DNA of 64,000 bases. Origin: Kryptolebias marmoratus. Its lineage: Eukaryota; Chordata; Actinopteri; Cyprinodontiformes; Rivulidae. The stretch's first letter is position 1. Every line of letters begins with the position of its first letter. Positions 37,501 to 49,635 of this stretch are shown in pieces. Where the stretch lies: positions 8,145,492 to 8,209,491 of the forward strand of contig NC_051434.1 in NCBI RefSeq assembly GCF_001649575.2, read 5' to 3'. The position numbers were made by a program, and so were the translations under genes. The notes beneath the pieces were generated by a model that worked only from the letters and a program-made list of their open reading frames with translations, made no database searches and was not told the DNA's origin.

Positions 37501-40500
37501 GCAATCAGGCTGTTGGTGGAAGTTGGAAAATTTACATTCATGTTATATTTTAAAGACAAAATGCTAAATCTATAAACCTGCTGTTGTAAAATCCCACTTC
37601 GTCCCACAGCAGTAAAGTCTGCAGAGTGAGCTGGAGGAAGGAGAAATTGCTACAAGCAGGTTAACCATCATTTTAATACTCAAAATCAGCCAGTTCTGTC
37701 AGAAAGAGTCCAATTTCTTCCAATTAGTCTTAATGTCTGATCCGTGCATGAATTGGTTCAATGATCACAGTATTGCTCCTTCCCTCACCGTCTTTGAGGG
37801 GAAACATCTGTCTCCACATGTGAAAACAGAAAAGAGCTCACTGTGCTCTCCACACAAGACCTTGTACGGTTTCTCCTCCTTTTCTCTGCCCTGTGTAAAT
37901 AGGAGCTCCTTGACCAAACTGCGTCCGCCGCACACACATTCAACCACACACACACACACACACTCTGTTTCTCTGACGTTTGTGTTCTGGGGTTACACAC
38001 ACACACACAATAGTTTCACTCAGGGTGAGCCAAAGAGCCAGCTTACCATATATTCAGCTAATTCCTGTAGTTAGAGTCAGTCCCCAACGCTTGAAGCATT
38101 AACAACACAGAACCTGAGAGCAGGGGTTTGTTTTCAGCACACCATGTCTGTTTATCTGCGCTGAAACGTGAAGTAATACTCAGTTTAACTGTGCACATGT
38201 GAAGACAGAAAACAGCTAAATGATAAAAGCTGTCATTTTATTTCAAAACAAAGCTCTGCTAAAGCAATAAAAACTTATTTCCCCATTTCTAAGTGTGCTT
38301 CTGTGTGGTTTTCACCTTATTTGTCCTGTCAGCACCTTTTCAATCCTGTTACAATGGCCCTGTCGACACTTTGCAATCGAGTTTTAGGAAGAATATAATC
38401 ATCTGGTCTGCAGGGATTCATTTATTTTTTCCATTCTTTGACCATGGCTGGCTACTGTGAACAGCTGATTGCATTAAACCATCCATAATGCCCATAATTA
38501 AACTAACAAACTTATATTTTTTGTTTACATTTTATGATTAACTTACATTTTGTGATTATTGGTGTGGCGCTAAGAGAAGCAGTTGTGACCAAATGCTATT
38601 TATCTTAAGAAAAGCTCTGATATAATGTGTTTTTGTTCTACTATTGCAACAGAATAAACATTTTCAATGTCATTTTCTGTAGAAAAATGTCAGTGGACAT
38701 TTGTTTCATAAACTGCACTTTTTAGTTATCTTAAAAAGGTCTGAGTCAAACTCAAGCAGGCGTTAAAAATTACCTTTAAAGTTAGTTGCACGCTACAAGC
38801 CCTGCACCGATAACATTGGCTACTGGGAGGGGGGATCAATTTAGCCAAATCTTTAAACAAACTAGTTTTTTTTGCTAGAGAAGAACAGCACCACAAATGA
38901 GCAGACAAAGTTAAATTTACATTCCACAAAAGGCCAAAAACTGTCTTTAAAAGAATATTTTCAGCTTAACTACTTGTTTGTAAGCTACTCATCTGATGTG
39001 CAGCAGCTTGACAACAACTTCAGCATGTCCACTTTTACAGAAAAATACCCAACAGGACTTACTGAGGATCACTTTAAAAAGCGAAATAAGCTTTTTTGTT
39101 ATTGTGGAAGCCAATTTTCTGTAAATATGATCAGTAAAGTTTGCTTATCAAAGAGAGAAAGAGGAAAACAAAAGCAGCTGAACTGAATTCAGTGTCTCCG
39201 GAAATAAATTGGGCTTGAATTCAAATCTCTGTCTGCTTCAGTTTTTATTTCAGTGGATTAATCTGAACAATTTGTACCTCACAGTTGTTACCAAATCTAT
39301 TAAGAGTGGTTCAGACATGTCCTGATCTGGGAAGAAAAAAAAAATCAAGGCTAAAATTAGAAAAAAACATGCAGCCTCTGCTGTCTGATACCACAGCAGC
39401 CTGAGAACAGGTTTATAGTAATGAAAGGTTTGTTTTAAAGCATACCAGTCCTCTGCTGCTGATTGATTTAAACAGACTGTAAACCTGTTGGGACTGCAAC
39501 ATTTAGAGGATCTCTCCGTCTTTCAGACACAACAGAAACTGGAAGCGTTTCAAAAGCCAGGTTCCCAGTCGGGGCCTCATCCAGGGTGAGAAAGTCAGGA
39601 GTCATGGTGGCCAAAGTGACCTCCTCATAAATGGAGTCCTGGTTATGTAAAGTACATGATTACACAAGGTCACTTAGGGAGGAGAAGAAATCAGGAGGGA
39701 ATAGAAGGTGAATGGAGCAATTTCTCTAGTTTAGCTTCTGTTCTTCCCTCTTTTCTATCGTGTTCACACTTTCTGCATCTTCAGGAAAGACTGTTCTCTG
39801 CTCAGAAGTGGGTTCATTTAAAGATGATGCTGAGGGTGACTGACTGAGACTGAAAGCTTAAATGTGCGAGTGTACTGTGGACGAAAAGGACAAGCCTGAT
39901 AATCTCCTGGTAGACGTCCATGCAAGCAAGGTGACCAGGAGTTAGGAATGTGCCCGGGCATTTAAGCTGCCAGCAAGTCCCTTAAGAATGGCAGAAAGGC
40001 ACCAAGAGAGATAAACACTCCGTCTCTGCACAAACAGTCTTTGTTCACGTAACGCCATGAGCCGAACATCACGGCCCATTCCTACCTGCAACAAACGCAA
40101 TCTTTGCCTTCTGAGGTAACATTTTCTGCTTCCGACTGAGGAATGTGGCCTGTTTAAAATGGCTCAAACAAAAATAAAAAGGAGGAGGAACTGCTTTGCA
40201 CTTCACCGTCAGGGCATGCTAAACTTTCCGAGCAGAGGGACTTTTATAATAAAAAATAAAGAAATGCGAGAATCAAATCTGCTGGAACAGACTTGGAGGA
40301 AGAATCAGAGCTGCATTAGTCCCAGCCACAGCTACAGGTGCTTGTTGTGACCGCTTTTAATTTATGGGGAGTAAATGATGACATCACACAAACAAGTAAT
40401 ATTAATAAAAACCACAGAGAGGGAACAGATGAGTGTTGTAATAAAAAAAAACAATTGGGGTACAATCTTGACATTACAACTGTCCAAATCAGGGACAAAT

Positions 40501-41371
40501 GGTTTTGATCATTAGGCTGTAATGTATTTTTGTAACGTTTTAATGTATGGTTAACCTGTACGGGCAGCTGTGGCTCAGTGGTTAGAGCGGTCGACCTATA
40601 AGACAGTTGGAGGTTCAATTCCATCAATGTGTCTCATGTCTTAGTGTCCCTGGGCAAGACGCTGAACCCCTCATTGTCTCCAATGTGCCCCATCGGTGTC
40701 AGGATGGAGTTTAAACCACTTCTACAGAATGATTCATTCAGTTTAGCTTGGTAGAGATGTAGCAGAGTGCTGTGTGGATGGGTAAATGAGGCCACAGATT
40801 GTGTTGTAAAGTGCTTTGAGTGCTAGAAAATAAAATAAATATATATACAGTCCATTTACAAACATCCTGCCAGAGACTGCAGATGAAATCTAGTTTGTAC
40901 GGATAAATTTGGGTCATTAAATGTTGACTGTGATTGCTCCTCTTTTAAACAAACAAACTTAAGCCGTGGTAACATATCATAGCAGATGCCAAAATAAACT
41001 TATAGTCCTTTAAATTAGTTTTAAAGTAACACGGTTGTTTTGCTCAGTGGGCTGAATATGGGCTCACCTATCTGCAGCAGCACAGGTGTCACCAACGCCG
41101 TCTCCATGGCGTAGCAGAACTCGCGGCCGAACATCACAGCACCGTGCATCACCCATCTCTTCAGGGGGATCCCTTCGATGGATCCTTCGCTCGTCGACTC
41201 CTCCCCTCCACGACCGCCCCGACCGCCTCCTCCGCTCTCCGATCCATCCGCCTCGCCGGCCGCCATCCCTTTCTCCTCGTCCGGGCCAGATGCGGCGGGG
41301 TTTTTGGCGATGATCTCGCCAACCAGAGACCTGACCTGCATGGCGTCAGCCTCTGTGTTCTGGGGAGGCAT
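17178..41371 (-). CDS. slc45a4: Solute carrier family 45 member 4 (12-TM MFS/GPH transporter)
   Basis: SLC45 proteins are sucrose-transporter-like, proton-coupled carriers; SLC45A4 has also been proposed as a polyamine transporter. Coding exons on the minus strand are 41068-41371, 23509-23697, 21483-21662, 21211-21401, 20933-21119, 20379-20840, 19893-20164, 19633-19794, 19321-19420, 19132-19212, 18921-19051, 18688-18756, 18166-18320 and 17178-17355. All phases fit, giving 886 residues from the Met at 41371 (human about 770). Landmarks are TM1 near [20 protein letters not shown] and the RWGRRRP loop motif after TM2. [20 protein letters not shown] is in TM4, and TM7 to TM12 run from about residue 600. 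Residues 288-600 form a long cytoplasmic loop with conserved STFSYYG-like, RYRRANA, IKPSRSM and [12 protein letters not shown] motifs. The tail ends VEKESAL. The start is uncertain: MPPQN at 41371 resembles the human start, but MQV at 41341 is used if CCCCAG is the acceptor. Confidence 0.95.
17356..18165 (-). other. Last intron of slc45a4
   Basis: This intron separates the penultimate and final coding exons. I see no repeat, RNA gene or extra exon in it. The other short introns between 18321 and 21482 are equally plain. Confidence 0.6.
21663..23508 (-). other. slc45a4 intron rich in microsatellites
   Basis: Between 22175 and 22690 it holds (TG)n followed by (GA)n at about 22181-22228, a G-run at about 22358-22368, (CA)n at 22495-22528 and (CA)n at about 22663-22683. 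No exon-like sequence is seen. Confidence 0.8.
25357..25388. repeat. 11-bp inverted repeat
   Basis: TGAAACGGCTT and AAGCCGTTTCA flank a 10-nt spacer and could form a small hairpin. It has no terminator role in a vertebrate intron. It may be a transposon remnant. Confidence 0.4.
27885..28330 (+). repeat. Dispersed repeat family A, tandem pair (copy 4)
   Basis: Two units, roughly 27895-28150 and 28165-28330, follow each other head to tail. Each has the blocks 'GTACGTGTT', 'CTCAGCTACTACCACACCA' and a '(G/A)GCCATCTT' block. The first also has the 'GAGATATTTTGCTAACAGA' end. Orientation is opposite to copies 1 to 3. Confidence 0.75.
32728..33283. mobile_element. Non-autonomous hAT-like element
   Basis: The left end CAGGGGTGGGG and right end CCCCACCCCTG are inverted copies. 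Near the right end, GAATCGAATCATGAGGTGCC is a subterminal sequence that I recall from hAT-type elements of fishes. Flanking 8-mers (AGTGTTTG or CAGTGTTT on the left, CAGAGCAT on the right) agree only partly, so the target duplication has decayed or the border is off by one or two. About 556 bp, no transposase. Confidence 0.5.
40562..40859 (+). mobile_element. tRNA-derived SINE
   Basis: The 5' head looks like a tRNA gene. A box TGGCTCAGTGG is at 40571-40581 and B box GGTTCAATTCC at 40612-40622, the right spacing for an internal Pol III promoter. The body then has 'CCCTGGGCAAGACGCTGAA' and 'GTAAAGTGCTTTGAGTG', strings that I recall from common teleost SINEs. It ends in an AT-rich tail and 'ACAGTCCATTTAC'. 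It is not a functional tRNA because the acceptor stem and anticodon arm do not form. It sits about 200 bp from coding exon 1 of slc45a4, on the opposite strand. Confidence 0.85.
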
Positions 41372-41428
41372 GGTGGAGGGCATGCAAGCAACAAGAAAAC
41401 AAAACGCCGCCTCTAAACGCAAAAAGCC
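41068..41428 (-). promoter_or_regulatory. slc45a4: Alternative splice acceptors setting the slc45a4 N-terminus
   Basis: Three AG acceptors lie before the coding exon, giving exon starts at 41428 (TTCAG), 41412 (TTTAG) and 41359 (CCCCAG, after a pyrimidine-rich tract). With 41359 the first in-frame Met is MQV at 41341. With the others, MPPQN at 41371 is available. Joined to the upstream exon at 55868-55951, the 41412 acceptor would put that exon's own ATG in frame. Confidence 0.5.
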
Positions 41429-42590
41429 CTGAATATCAAACTACCAAGAAGAAAACACCTCCTTCTTGTTTCAAGAACTTTTCTTTTTTATATCAAGTTA
41501 CTCTTAGCTACTTTAAAAACTAGCGGTGGCTTTAATAAAATCTTTTCAAGCTACAAACCGTAACCAGCGGATGTAATTATTCTTTCTTTTAATGTCAGTG
41601 TTTAAGAAATCTTGAAAACACTGGAGTAAAAACTTAAACTGTCTCAGCATGCAAGATGATAAAACTAACTCTTCTTGCTAAATTTAAAAGGACTAAAACT
41701 ACAATCAACAGATCTAACACAGATCTAACTTTACAAACTTTTCTTAAAAAAGAAAAACAAATTCAGCAATCGGTGGTCCTCCAAACAAGTTGTCCTCAAA
41801 AACACTCCAAATACAAATTAAATCTGTCTTGTTTTCCACCCACAGTTAAAAAAAAAAAGAAGTAAATCAGCTTTCCCACGGCTTGTAGAAAATCTCAAAA
41901 ATATTAGGTAAGCCGTTGATTTTCACAGGAAGAGCGAGCGGTACATTCCAAGAGCGACTTCGTGCATTTGCTCCTTTTTATGTGTGTGTGTTTGTTGGTA
42001 TTGAAGTGTTTGGATGTGTGTGTGTTGGGGTGTGGAGGGGTGTGTGTGTGTGAGAGTGTGTGTGTAGGGGTGTTTATGGCTTTTTTGTCATTGAGGTCTC
42101 CCACTTTTTTTTTTTTCTCCTTTTCCTCTCTCCTTCTTACTGTCTATTACAAGCAGTAAAAATCCATATAGAAGACCACTCAGTGAGTTCCAGAGTCATT
42201 TTGCGTATAGGAGGCTGGATGGAGGGCTGGATGATCTTGTGGGTGGGGGCGAGCAACAGGTCGCTGTGGGAGGGGGGAGGAGGAGGAGGGCAGGTGCAGC
42301 TGGTGGGCGGAGCTCCTGTGAAAATCCCCATCGAATGGCTGATCAATCTGGAGGAAAAGACAGAAAGGAGAGGAAAGTCAGACGCAGGAATTTAACTTTT
42401 GAGCTTGTTGCACCATTTTTTTTTTTCTGTTTGCCAACGTGAACGTATGAGCTCACGTTTTGGGACTTAACACATATCAGGCTGTAAAATAAATCCTGGT
42501 TGTGTTATTTTAAACAAATCTTTACTTCTTTTTTAAATTCAAGATTGTGAGCACACAAATATTCGTTCTTGCACGGGGCTAGAAGGAGAG

Positions 42591-42762
42591 ATCCATCCAC
42601 CCATTTTCTTTACACGCGTCTCCTTTCCGGGTGGCGGTGAGCTGATGTCCATCTCTAGTCCTCACTGTGCGAGAGGCGGGGGACACTCTGGACAGGTCGC
42701 AAGTCCATCACAGGACCGCATAGAGACACACGAGACAAACAACCATTCATGCCCTCACTTAG
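42591..42762. repeat. Common teleost interspersed repeat
   Basis: The order 'ATCCATCCACCCATTTTCTT', 'GGTGAGCTGATGTCCATCTC', 'GCGGGGGACACTCTGGACAG', 'GTCGCAAGTCCATCACAGGA' matches, with mutations, a repeat that I know from nearly all teleost genomes. Its class (SINE or LINE tail) is not decided here. Confidence 0.65.
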
Positions 42763-43507
42763 GAGGGGAGATGAATGATTTAAAGCCCAGATTTATAAAA
42801 CTATAAAAGACCACATAAGGTAAGAAAAGAAAAATGGGTTTCTGCCATTTAGACAAACCAAACCCACATGTTTGTAAATTTATGAACGTACCACAAGTAA
42901 GACACACGCACGTCTTCTCTCCTACGAACAGAGCCCATTTTTGAAGACCGTAATTGGTCTGAGCACATGATTCGTCCTCACAAACACTCCGACTATCTGT
43001 GAAACTGGACTGGAAGAATGAAAGAATGCGACGCGTTGTACGAGCTAAAAGGTTTTCAAATTGAGCAGCTGTTTCAAACAGAGGCTTGTGTGTGTAATGA
43101 GAACAAACAACGAATAATCGCAAAGAAGGAAGGAAGGAAGAAAGAAAGAGAAACAGGGAAAAGCCTTCAGCTGTTAACAACTAACAGAAAGAAACATCTA
43201 CAGGAAAGTTCAATAAGATTTCTCACAGAGTTTAAGGTAAGGGAATAGTTTGTTGGTTAAAAGTAAAGTTTGCAGTACATGTACTCAACAGCAGTCACAT
43301 TTCAGTTTGGAAATCAAATTTCAGATAACTCAAACTTTAAAAGCTTTCCTAGTATTTTTGTGTGGGGGTGAAAATCTTTCGGCATTTCACAATTTAGAGG
43401 GCTATGATGCAATTATAAAACATTAACCTGCAATTATTAAGATCAGGAGGCAGCTGCTAAGCTTTTGTTTATGCAAAACACTAAGAAACTATAGCAGGAA
43501 CAGACAT

Positions 43508-43509
<2 letters not shown>

Positions 43510-43569
<60 letters not shown>
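43510..43569. repeat. (TA)n microsatellite
   Basis: About 30 uninterrupted AT dinucleotides. Read length and slippage make the true length uncertain. Confidence 0.97.
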
Positions 43570-43571
<2 letters not shown>

Positions 43572-46500
43572 AATGCACAATAACGTATGCCCCTCCCAGC
43601 AAAAAAATAAAAAAAATAAAACTATTAATCCCACGCTGCTGACCAAAAAGCTAAAACACAATTAGCATCGTATTTATCCCTGGAAATTTATATGCAAATC
43701 AAACGTATCAAAGTCGTTTTAACAACTTCAGCTGTTATTTACAGACACATTCTTCAGAGTTCATCAAAGTCGAAAGGAAAACGATGTGAAAACACACAGT
43801 TTTAATGCTTTTAATGTTTTTTTTAATGTTTCTACTACAGGAAGCTACGGCAACTCTATTAGGACAAACTGCAGCGTGCAGCAACTACTCTGCTGTGTCT
43901 CTCAAAGTGGAAGCAGTCAACCAAATTGATTTCTGACATTTGAAAATCGACTCTGAATCTTTCATGTCCATTATGTAGTGCATCTAAATATAGATTATAA
44001 CCTCCACCCCTAGTTTTAAATGAATATTGGGCATTTATTACTTTTGCATGAGGTAGTTGTTTACGTTGTTATTAATTGGATAAACATCTCTCAGTCTAAA
44101 TGTAATTGCCTCTGCTGAGGCTCGAGAATGTCTAAGAAAGATTGAGTCATTCAAAGAAAAATGTATGCAACTGGCAGATGGAAGAAATGAAAATTTAAAT
44201 ATATTAGTCCTTCAGCCATTTGCCTCTTTCCCTTGTTTCCCTCTCCATCTCTCCTCTTAATTATTCAAAGCTCTCGCCTGTCGCCAATAAAGTTTATGAC
44301 GCGCCGAAGACGGCCTTGAATCTTTTATCGTGCACAAACACAAGCCCCTCCTCACCTGACCTCACACAAGATGCAGCAGATTACATAACAGCCCGTGCCC
44401 TTCACAGGCGCACACATCTGCACAGAACACACACACACACACTTTCTTCATTTCAAATATAGGCGCCGGAGAAAGACACCCAAAGCCTCTGCGGTGAGAA
44501 GCGTGTTCGCAAACAACAGAAACAACATGTTGGTTCTGGTTGACCAGATATCTCTAAATGGTTCAAATGAGATGGAAACACAAGTTGTGGCTAAACTGGG
44601 ATTAGTGAGAGGATCCCAGATGGGTGGAGAACCTGCAATTATACTGTTAGAGTCCAGATGTGACGCTGAATAAACATTACGCAGGAGGAAAACACTAAAT
44701 AAAAACTACTTGTTTGGAACCTTCCTACGTTTTGTTTGCTGCGCTTCTTGTGTGCCCCCGAAACCAAGCGTTTGTTGTTGCTTTACAAACATTCACCGAC
44801 TGCAGATGCAAATCAACAGCCGGACAAATTTAATCTCCAGTAGTTTTGTGGTTATGTAGCTGCATTCAGGATCAGAAACACACAAAGCTTTTTCAAACAT
44901 GGTTGTTATTGATATGTGTGACTTCTGTCCCAAATTTTAAATGTCTTTTAGGAGCATTTGAAAGCCTAACTGCAGGTTTTTTTCTTACAAGAACTGTAAA
45001 GTTTTCTAATATGTAGTATATCTCGCCTGTGTTAGCATAGCTGCTGGTTTGTAAAATGTGGTCCTGTAGCTTTTTAAAAACACACGAGCAGGTGAATCTG
45101 TGCTTTCTATAAATAATATCACAAAGATGCAGTGACAAAACCCCTGCTGAGGTTGAAACTAAGGGTTAATTTAAAAAAAAAAAAAGGGTGTGGCGCAGCC
45201 AGGAACTGGTAAAAATTTATGAGCTGTGAACTGAATTGTAAACATGTTGACAACCATCCTTCCTTCAGGCGCTGCCAAGCAGAAAACTTAAATGGTAGCT
45301 TCAAAACTGGATGAAAACACATGTTGTGAGTTTGTTTCCTCAACTAAATGACCAAGAGTTTACTGTACACATGTCAGTTCTAATTATTACTTGACAAACA
45401 TGACTAAAACAAACATATCTAGATGGATTTTATTCTAAATATCACAGTGTTACATGTTTCTAGTTTAGTCCTCAAGATGTGGTGACAATGAGTAAAAATG
45501 ACAAAAAATAAATAAAAATAATAATAAAATAAAATGGAGAAAGATGAAATAGCTGGTTGGATATGTGGGGGAAAAAAAGCACCCGTTAGAAAACAACTGT
45601 TTGTGTCACTACCAGGTGCCAGTGTAAAAAAAAAAAAAAAAACAGCTTCAAAAGTTGATTTTATTCTTTAAATTCGCCCAGTTTAATTCGATTTCAAATA
45701 TTCAAAAAAAGCTGCACATTCCTGTTTCTTCTAAATATGTGGAATTGTTTTAAAATGTGCAACTTCAAGAGTGATTTTAAGGAAAATAAAAACAAGAAGG
45801 GTTTGTGCATTTTGTTTTTATCCACATACAGTTTTAGCTACAATTCTTTCAAAAGACAAAACCCACTGAATGTTATCTGACCACAGGTCTGAGCTCCCCT
45901 GTTGTTTGTGTGTTTGTAACATGAGTTCGGCTCATGAAGAATTACTCCTCGGCCTCTCTGTGAGTCAGCTTTCACAAAACACAGCCTCACACGAGAGCAG
46001 AAAGCCAGGGGACAGCGTGGGGGAATGAAAATTTGTAACGCAAAGATAAAAGATTGTCAACAGATTTCAAGCTCAGGGAGACAAACGGGCACAAAAAAGA
46101 GAGAGAGGGAAGGAATGAGTGGAGGAGGGAAGGAAAGTTCAAGGTGAGGGACAAATTAAGAGTGTCATCTCCTGTGTCTCACACATCAACACACACACAC
46201 ACACACACTGAACACACAGGTCTATTTTAGTGGGTGTTTATTCTCGTGCCAGGACAGATTACCTGTCACAAAGAGATGGAATCAAGGCGAGCTCAGCCTG
46301 TCTTCATGCACCATCTCTGTTCCTGTTTATCTCCTCATCTTTCTTTTTTTTTTTGCTTCCCCCCTTTCACACACAAGGAAGTTAAGATTACTTGAGACTG
46401 AGTACCAAAGAGTGAGTCTGCAAGGTCCCGAATGCTTGGTACATTCTTGACTCTTGATTACACAACAAGATGCTGAGGGAGCCGAGGCTACAGATATAAA

Positions 46501-48275
46501 CAAAAAAAACACAAGACGTCACATCTGTTAAAAGAAGCAAAGAAAGTCAACTTGGGTGAAGCTGGTTCATCGCAACTGAGAACAACTTAAGCTTCACAAC
46601 AACAACATCTTTAAAATTAAACGTGAACAAGCCAGTAAGCAGCCCTGATTGTCACAACTTCAACAACAGAAGCAGGAACTGATCACCCGAACAAGAAGAA
46701 ATCTATATTCATCAGACATTTTTATTCTAATAATCAAAGTGCAGAGCAAAGAGGAGACAAAAAGGGGTTCAGTATGTTTCCCCAAAATGACCCCAACGTG
46801 TAAAAAAAGACTAGATGATCTTTCTTAAACCCAATCTGCACCAAATTTTATAACTGAATATAACAAAAAATTGCTGTAAACATTTCTTTGTTCCAACCTT
46901 CTTCAGTCTAAATCAGCATAAACTGAAGAACACTGAGTATTGAACAGATAACTAGACAAAATAATAATAGTCCTAACAGGATAAAGCAACTACAGAGAAT
47001 AAATGTAAAAAGCAACAGGCTCTGTAATTAGTTTATATAAATTTATTCTTTTTTGACGTTTAATCGACCAACATAAAAATGGAAATATATTCAAAAACAA
47101 AAGAAAGACGTCCGTCTCTAACCTGCTTTGTCTATCAATAACATACAGTAATGTGTGAACGTTTCTAAGAGTTTCGCCACCCGACTCCTAAAACACCCAC
47201 CATTACTCGCATCCTAACACAGATCAAACACGATCAGATGGAAAATACCACAAAACCTGGGCCCCACGCAGAGCTGAATATAGATTACAAGGCTGAAAAC
47301 ATCAGGATCAGGTTCACATATAGATGTTTCTTCACATCTTCTCGTGTACCAAGAAGAAAAGACTCTGTGAGAAACACAGGGCAAGAATTTTCCAGGTGAA
47401 GATCAGCTGATCTGCTGCTTTATGGTATTTGGAGTAAAGTCACGATAATATCTGAGGAATCCTTTCAGGTAAAACACATCCGCCTACATCAGGGAGGTGG
47501 TGTAATCCACATTCACAAGCTGCTACAGAAGACTTCAGTGCCGCAGTTTGTGCAGCAACAGGGTCTCTCCCTGGTGTAATTACGAGCTGTGTGGATATGT
47601 GTGCAGCACATTCTCCAGCTTACAAGATATCTCTACTACTACTCTGTTCTTGTTTCCAATACAGGAGGGAATCTGAGGAAGGTGCAACTAAAATTAGAGT
47701 GAAACGAACAGCAGCTAACCTCTGGGGTTGAAACGGAGACAACTTCTATTCAATTTGATACCAACGGCATCTTTTAAAACAGCCGGAACAGGCAAAAAGC
47801 TTAAAGCCTCTGACAGCTTAGTGACCTTGGATTTTAAAAGGTAAAAACAAGTTTTAGGTAATTAGGGGAACTGGCTGCAGATCAGTAACATGCAGGCTGA
47901 AAAAGGGTCTAACTGCTAAATAATTAGCAGCAAAATAAATAATTTTCTGGTATAAAAATCGATACTTTAGGTCTATTCTAGTCAACTCGGTCCTTCTAAG
48001 TATTTTATAAAGAAGGAATTTAGCCTTAATGAATCTTCTTGAGCTCTCAGTCACACACATTTATATGCAAACATCAAAACACAGCAGTTTGAGGTATACA
48101 CATTCTCCCCAAAATACAAGAAATGTGTTGATAACTCAGACGGCTCAGCAGCACTTTGTGACTCTGATGACGACATTCCAAAGAGAAGCAACCATATTCC
48201 CAGCTTTGGGAAGCAGAGGGAGAGGGACGACAGAGGTGGCCTGGATAAGTAGTGCGGCACTGCTGCAGTGCAGAG

Positions 48276-48277
<2 letters not shown>

Positions 48278-48334
<57 letters not shown>
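48278..48334. repeat. (TG)n microsatellite
   Basis: About 28 TG dinucleotides without interruption, followed 120 bp later by an opposite-phase (CA)n run at about 48456-48478. Confidence 0.97.
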
Positions 48335-48335
<1 letters not shown>

Positions 48336-49209
48336 CAGGGGGGCACATGTGTCTCAACGTGCACCAGTGTCAATGACAAACCCCCTTCTCATAACACAAA
48401 GCTTATATCACTGTATTGGCTTTTATGAATATGATGTAATATTAAGTGCTGTTAACACACACACACACACACACACACTTTAAAATGCTAACTTGATTAT
48501 ATCCCAACTTAGTAGCTTTAAATAAGTCTTCCATCAAAGCGTAATCTTGAGCTCAAAGCTGCCATTTCTCATAAAAACAAAACAATTTAATTCAATCAGT
48601 TTAATGAATCACTTCAAACTTCGACCGTCATCCCAACAAACAAGTGTCTCTGGGTCAGGCGGGGACAATCTTCTTGTGTTTTATGACGGATAAATAGCAG
48701 TCAGGAGAATATTTCCAATAAAAACAGCCGTACAAATCCAAAATTTCTCAAACTGCAAAGGCTTCCAGATGACGCTGACCTCATAAAAATCTAAAATAAT
48801 CCCTGCAATGCTTTGGCCAGAACACAGAGAATTTGCTCTTTTTTCCACAAGTTATGATGGTAACTGTATGTGCCGACATGTGAATCACCCCTTTGATGCT
48901 TCTTTGTCAGATTTTACGACAAAAAGTCTAAACTGGACCCACTGACATCACTACTTTAACAGACTGATGAAGCCGTTGCTGCATGTGTGAAATCTAAAAG
49001 GAGCTGCATTAAACACACACACACACACACACACATCATTATCATGAAACAACTTTAATATTTAAAACTCAATATAGCAACTTTGTTAGCTTTATTTTGC
49101 ATAATTCAAATTATGTCAGGGACCTTAAACAAAGAACTACTTCAGCAAATACCTACAGAAATGATCTGCATTTGCTAATTGAACGTCTCCAGATGAGGTC
49201 AGGGGTTGT

Positions 49210-49635
49210 GCTACTTTTAGCTTTTTTTTTTTTTTTTTTGTTTTCTCTTCTTTTCTTAGGTGATGAAGTTTTGGGGTCAACCTGATAAAAGACTACTTTT
49301 AGCTTTTACCTTCCGTTCTGCTGCTTTAGCTACCATTCTGCTGTCTCTAGCTTTTAGCTAGCATTTACTGCATTTAGCTTTTACCTACTGTATCGCTACT
49401 TTGAGCTTTTAGATAGTTTTTCTTTTCTATTTTTACCTTTTAGCTGCCATTTTGCTGCTTTTTGCTTTCAAGTACCATTGTACTAGTTTTAGATTTTAGC
49501 AACAGTTTGATCATTTTACCATCTGGTTTGCTAATTTTAAATACTGTCCTGCTGCTTTTAGCCTCTGTTCCAATTGCTTAAACTTTCAACTTTTAACAAC
49601 AACTCAGTTTTAGCTTTTTTTAGTAAATTTGATCA
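49210..49635. repeat. Degenerate minisatellite built on TTTTAGCT
   Basis: Strings such as CTGCTTTAGCTACCATTCTG, TTTTAGCTAGCATTTACTGC and TTTTAGCTGCCATTTTGCTG recur at roughly 30-40 bp spacing with heavy divergence. A related block lies at 51870-51975. Confidence 0.7.

Larger units (their letters stand above)
23698..41067 (-). other. 17.4-kb first coding intron of slc45a4
   Basis: It holds a tandem pair of family A repeats (27885-28330), a hAT-like element (32728-33283), a tRNA-derived SINE (40562-40859) and several CA/GT runs (about 29906, 31353, 33880, 37940). The remainder is unremarkable AT-rich DNA. No open frame in it resembles a known protein and none shows exon borders I would trust. 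Confidence 0.6.

Noticed and set aside
37176..37553. A 125-codon plus-strand frame in the large intron
   Set aside because: It has low-complexity, AT-driven composition, no recognisable motif and no splice context.
40562..40640. A tRNA gene
   Set aside because: A and B boxes are present, but the arms do not fold into a cloverleaf and a SINE body follows.
41086..41432. Three overlapping plus-strand frames rich in Pro, Ser and Arg
   Set aside because: They are antisense readings of the Gly/Glu-rich N-terminal exon of slc45a4.
13623..49034. A CRISPR array or other prokaryotic repeat system
   Set aside because: All tandem repeats found are microsatellites or minisatellites without unique spacers, and the gene structure is plainly eukaryotic.
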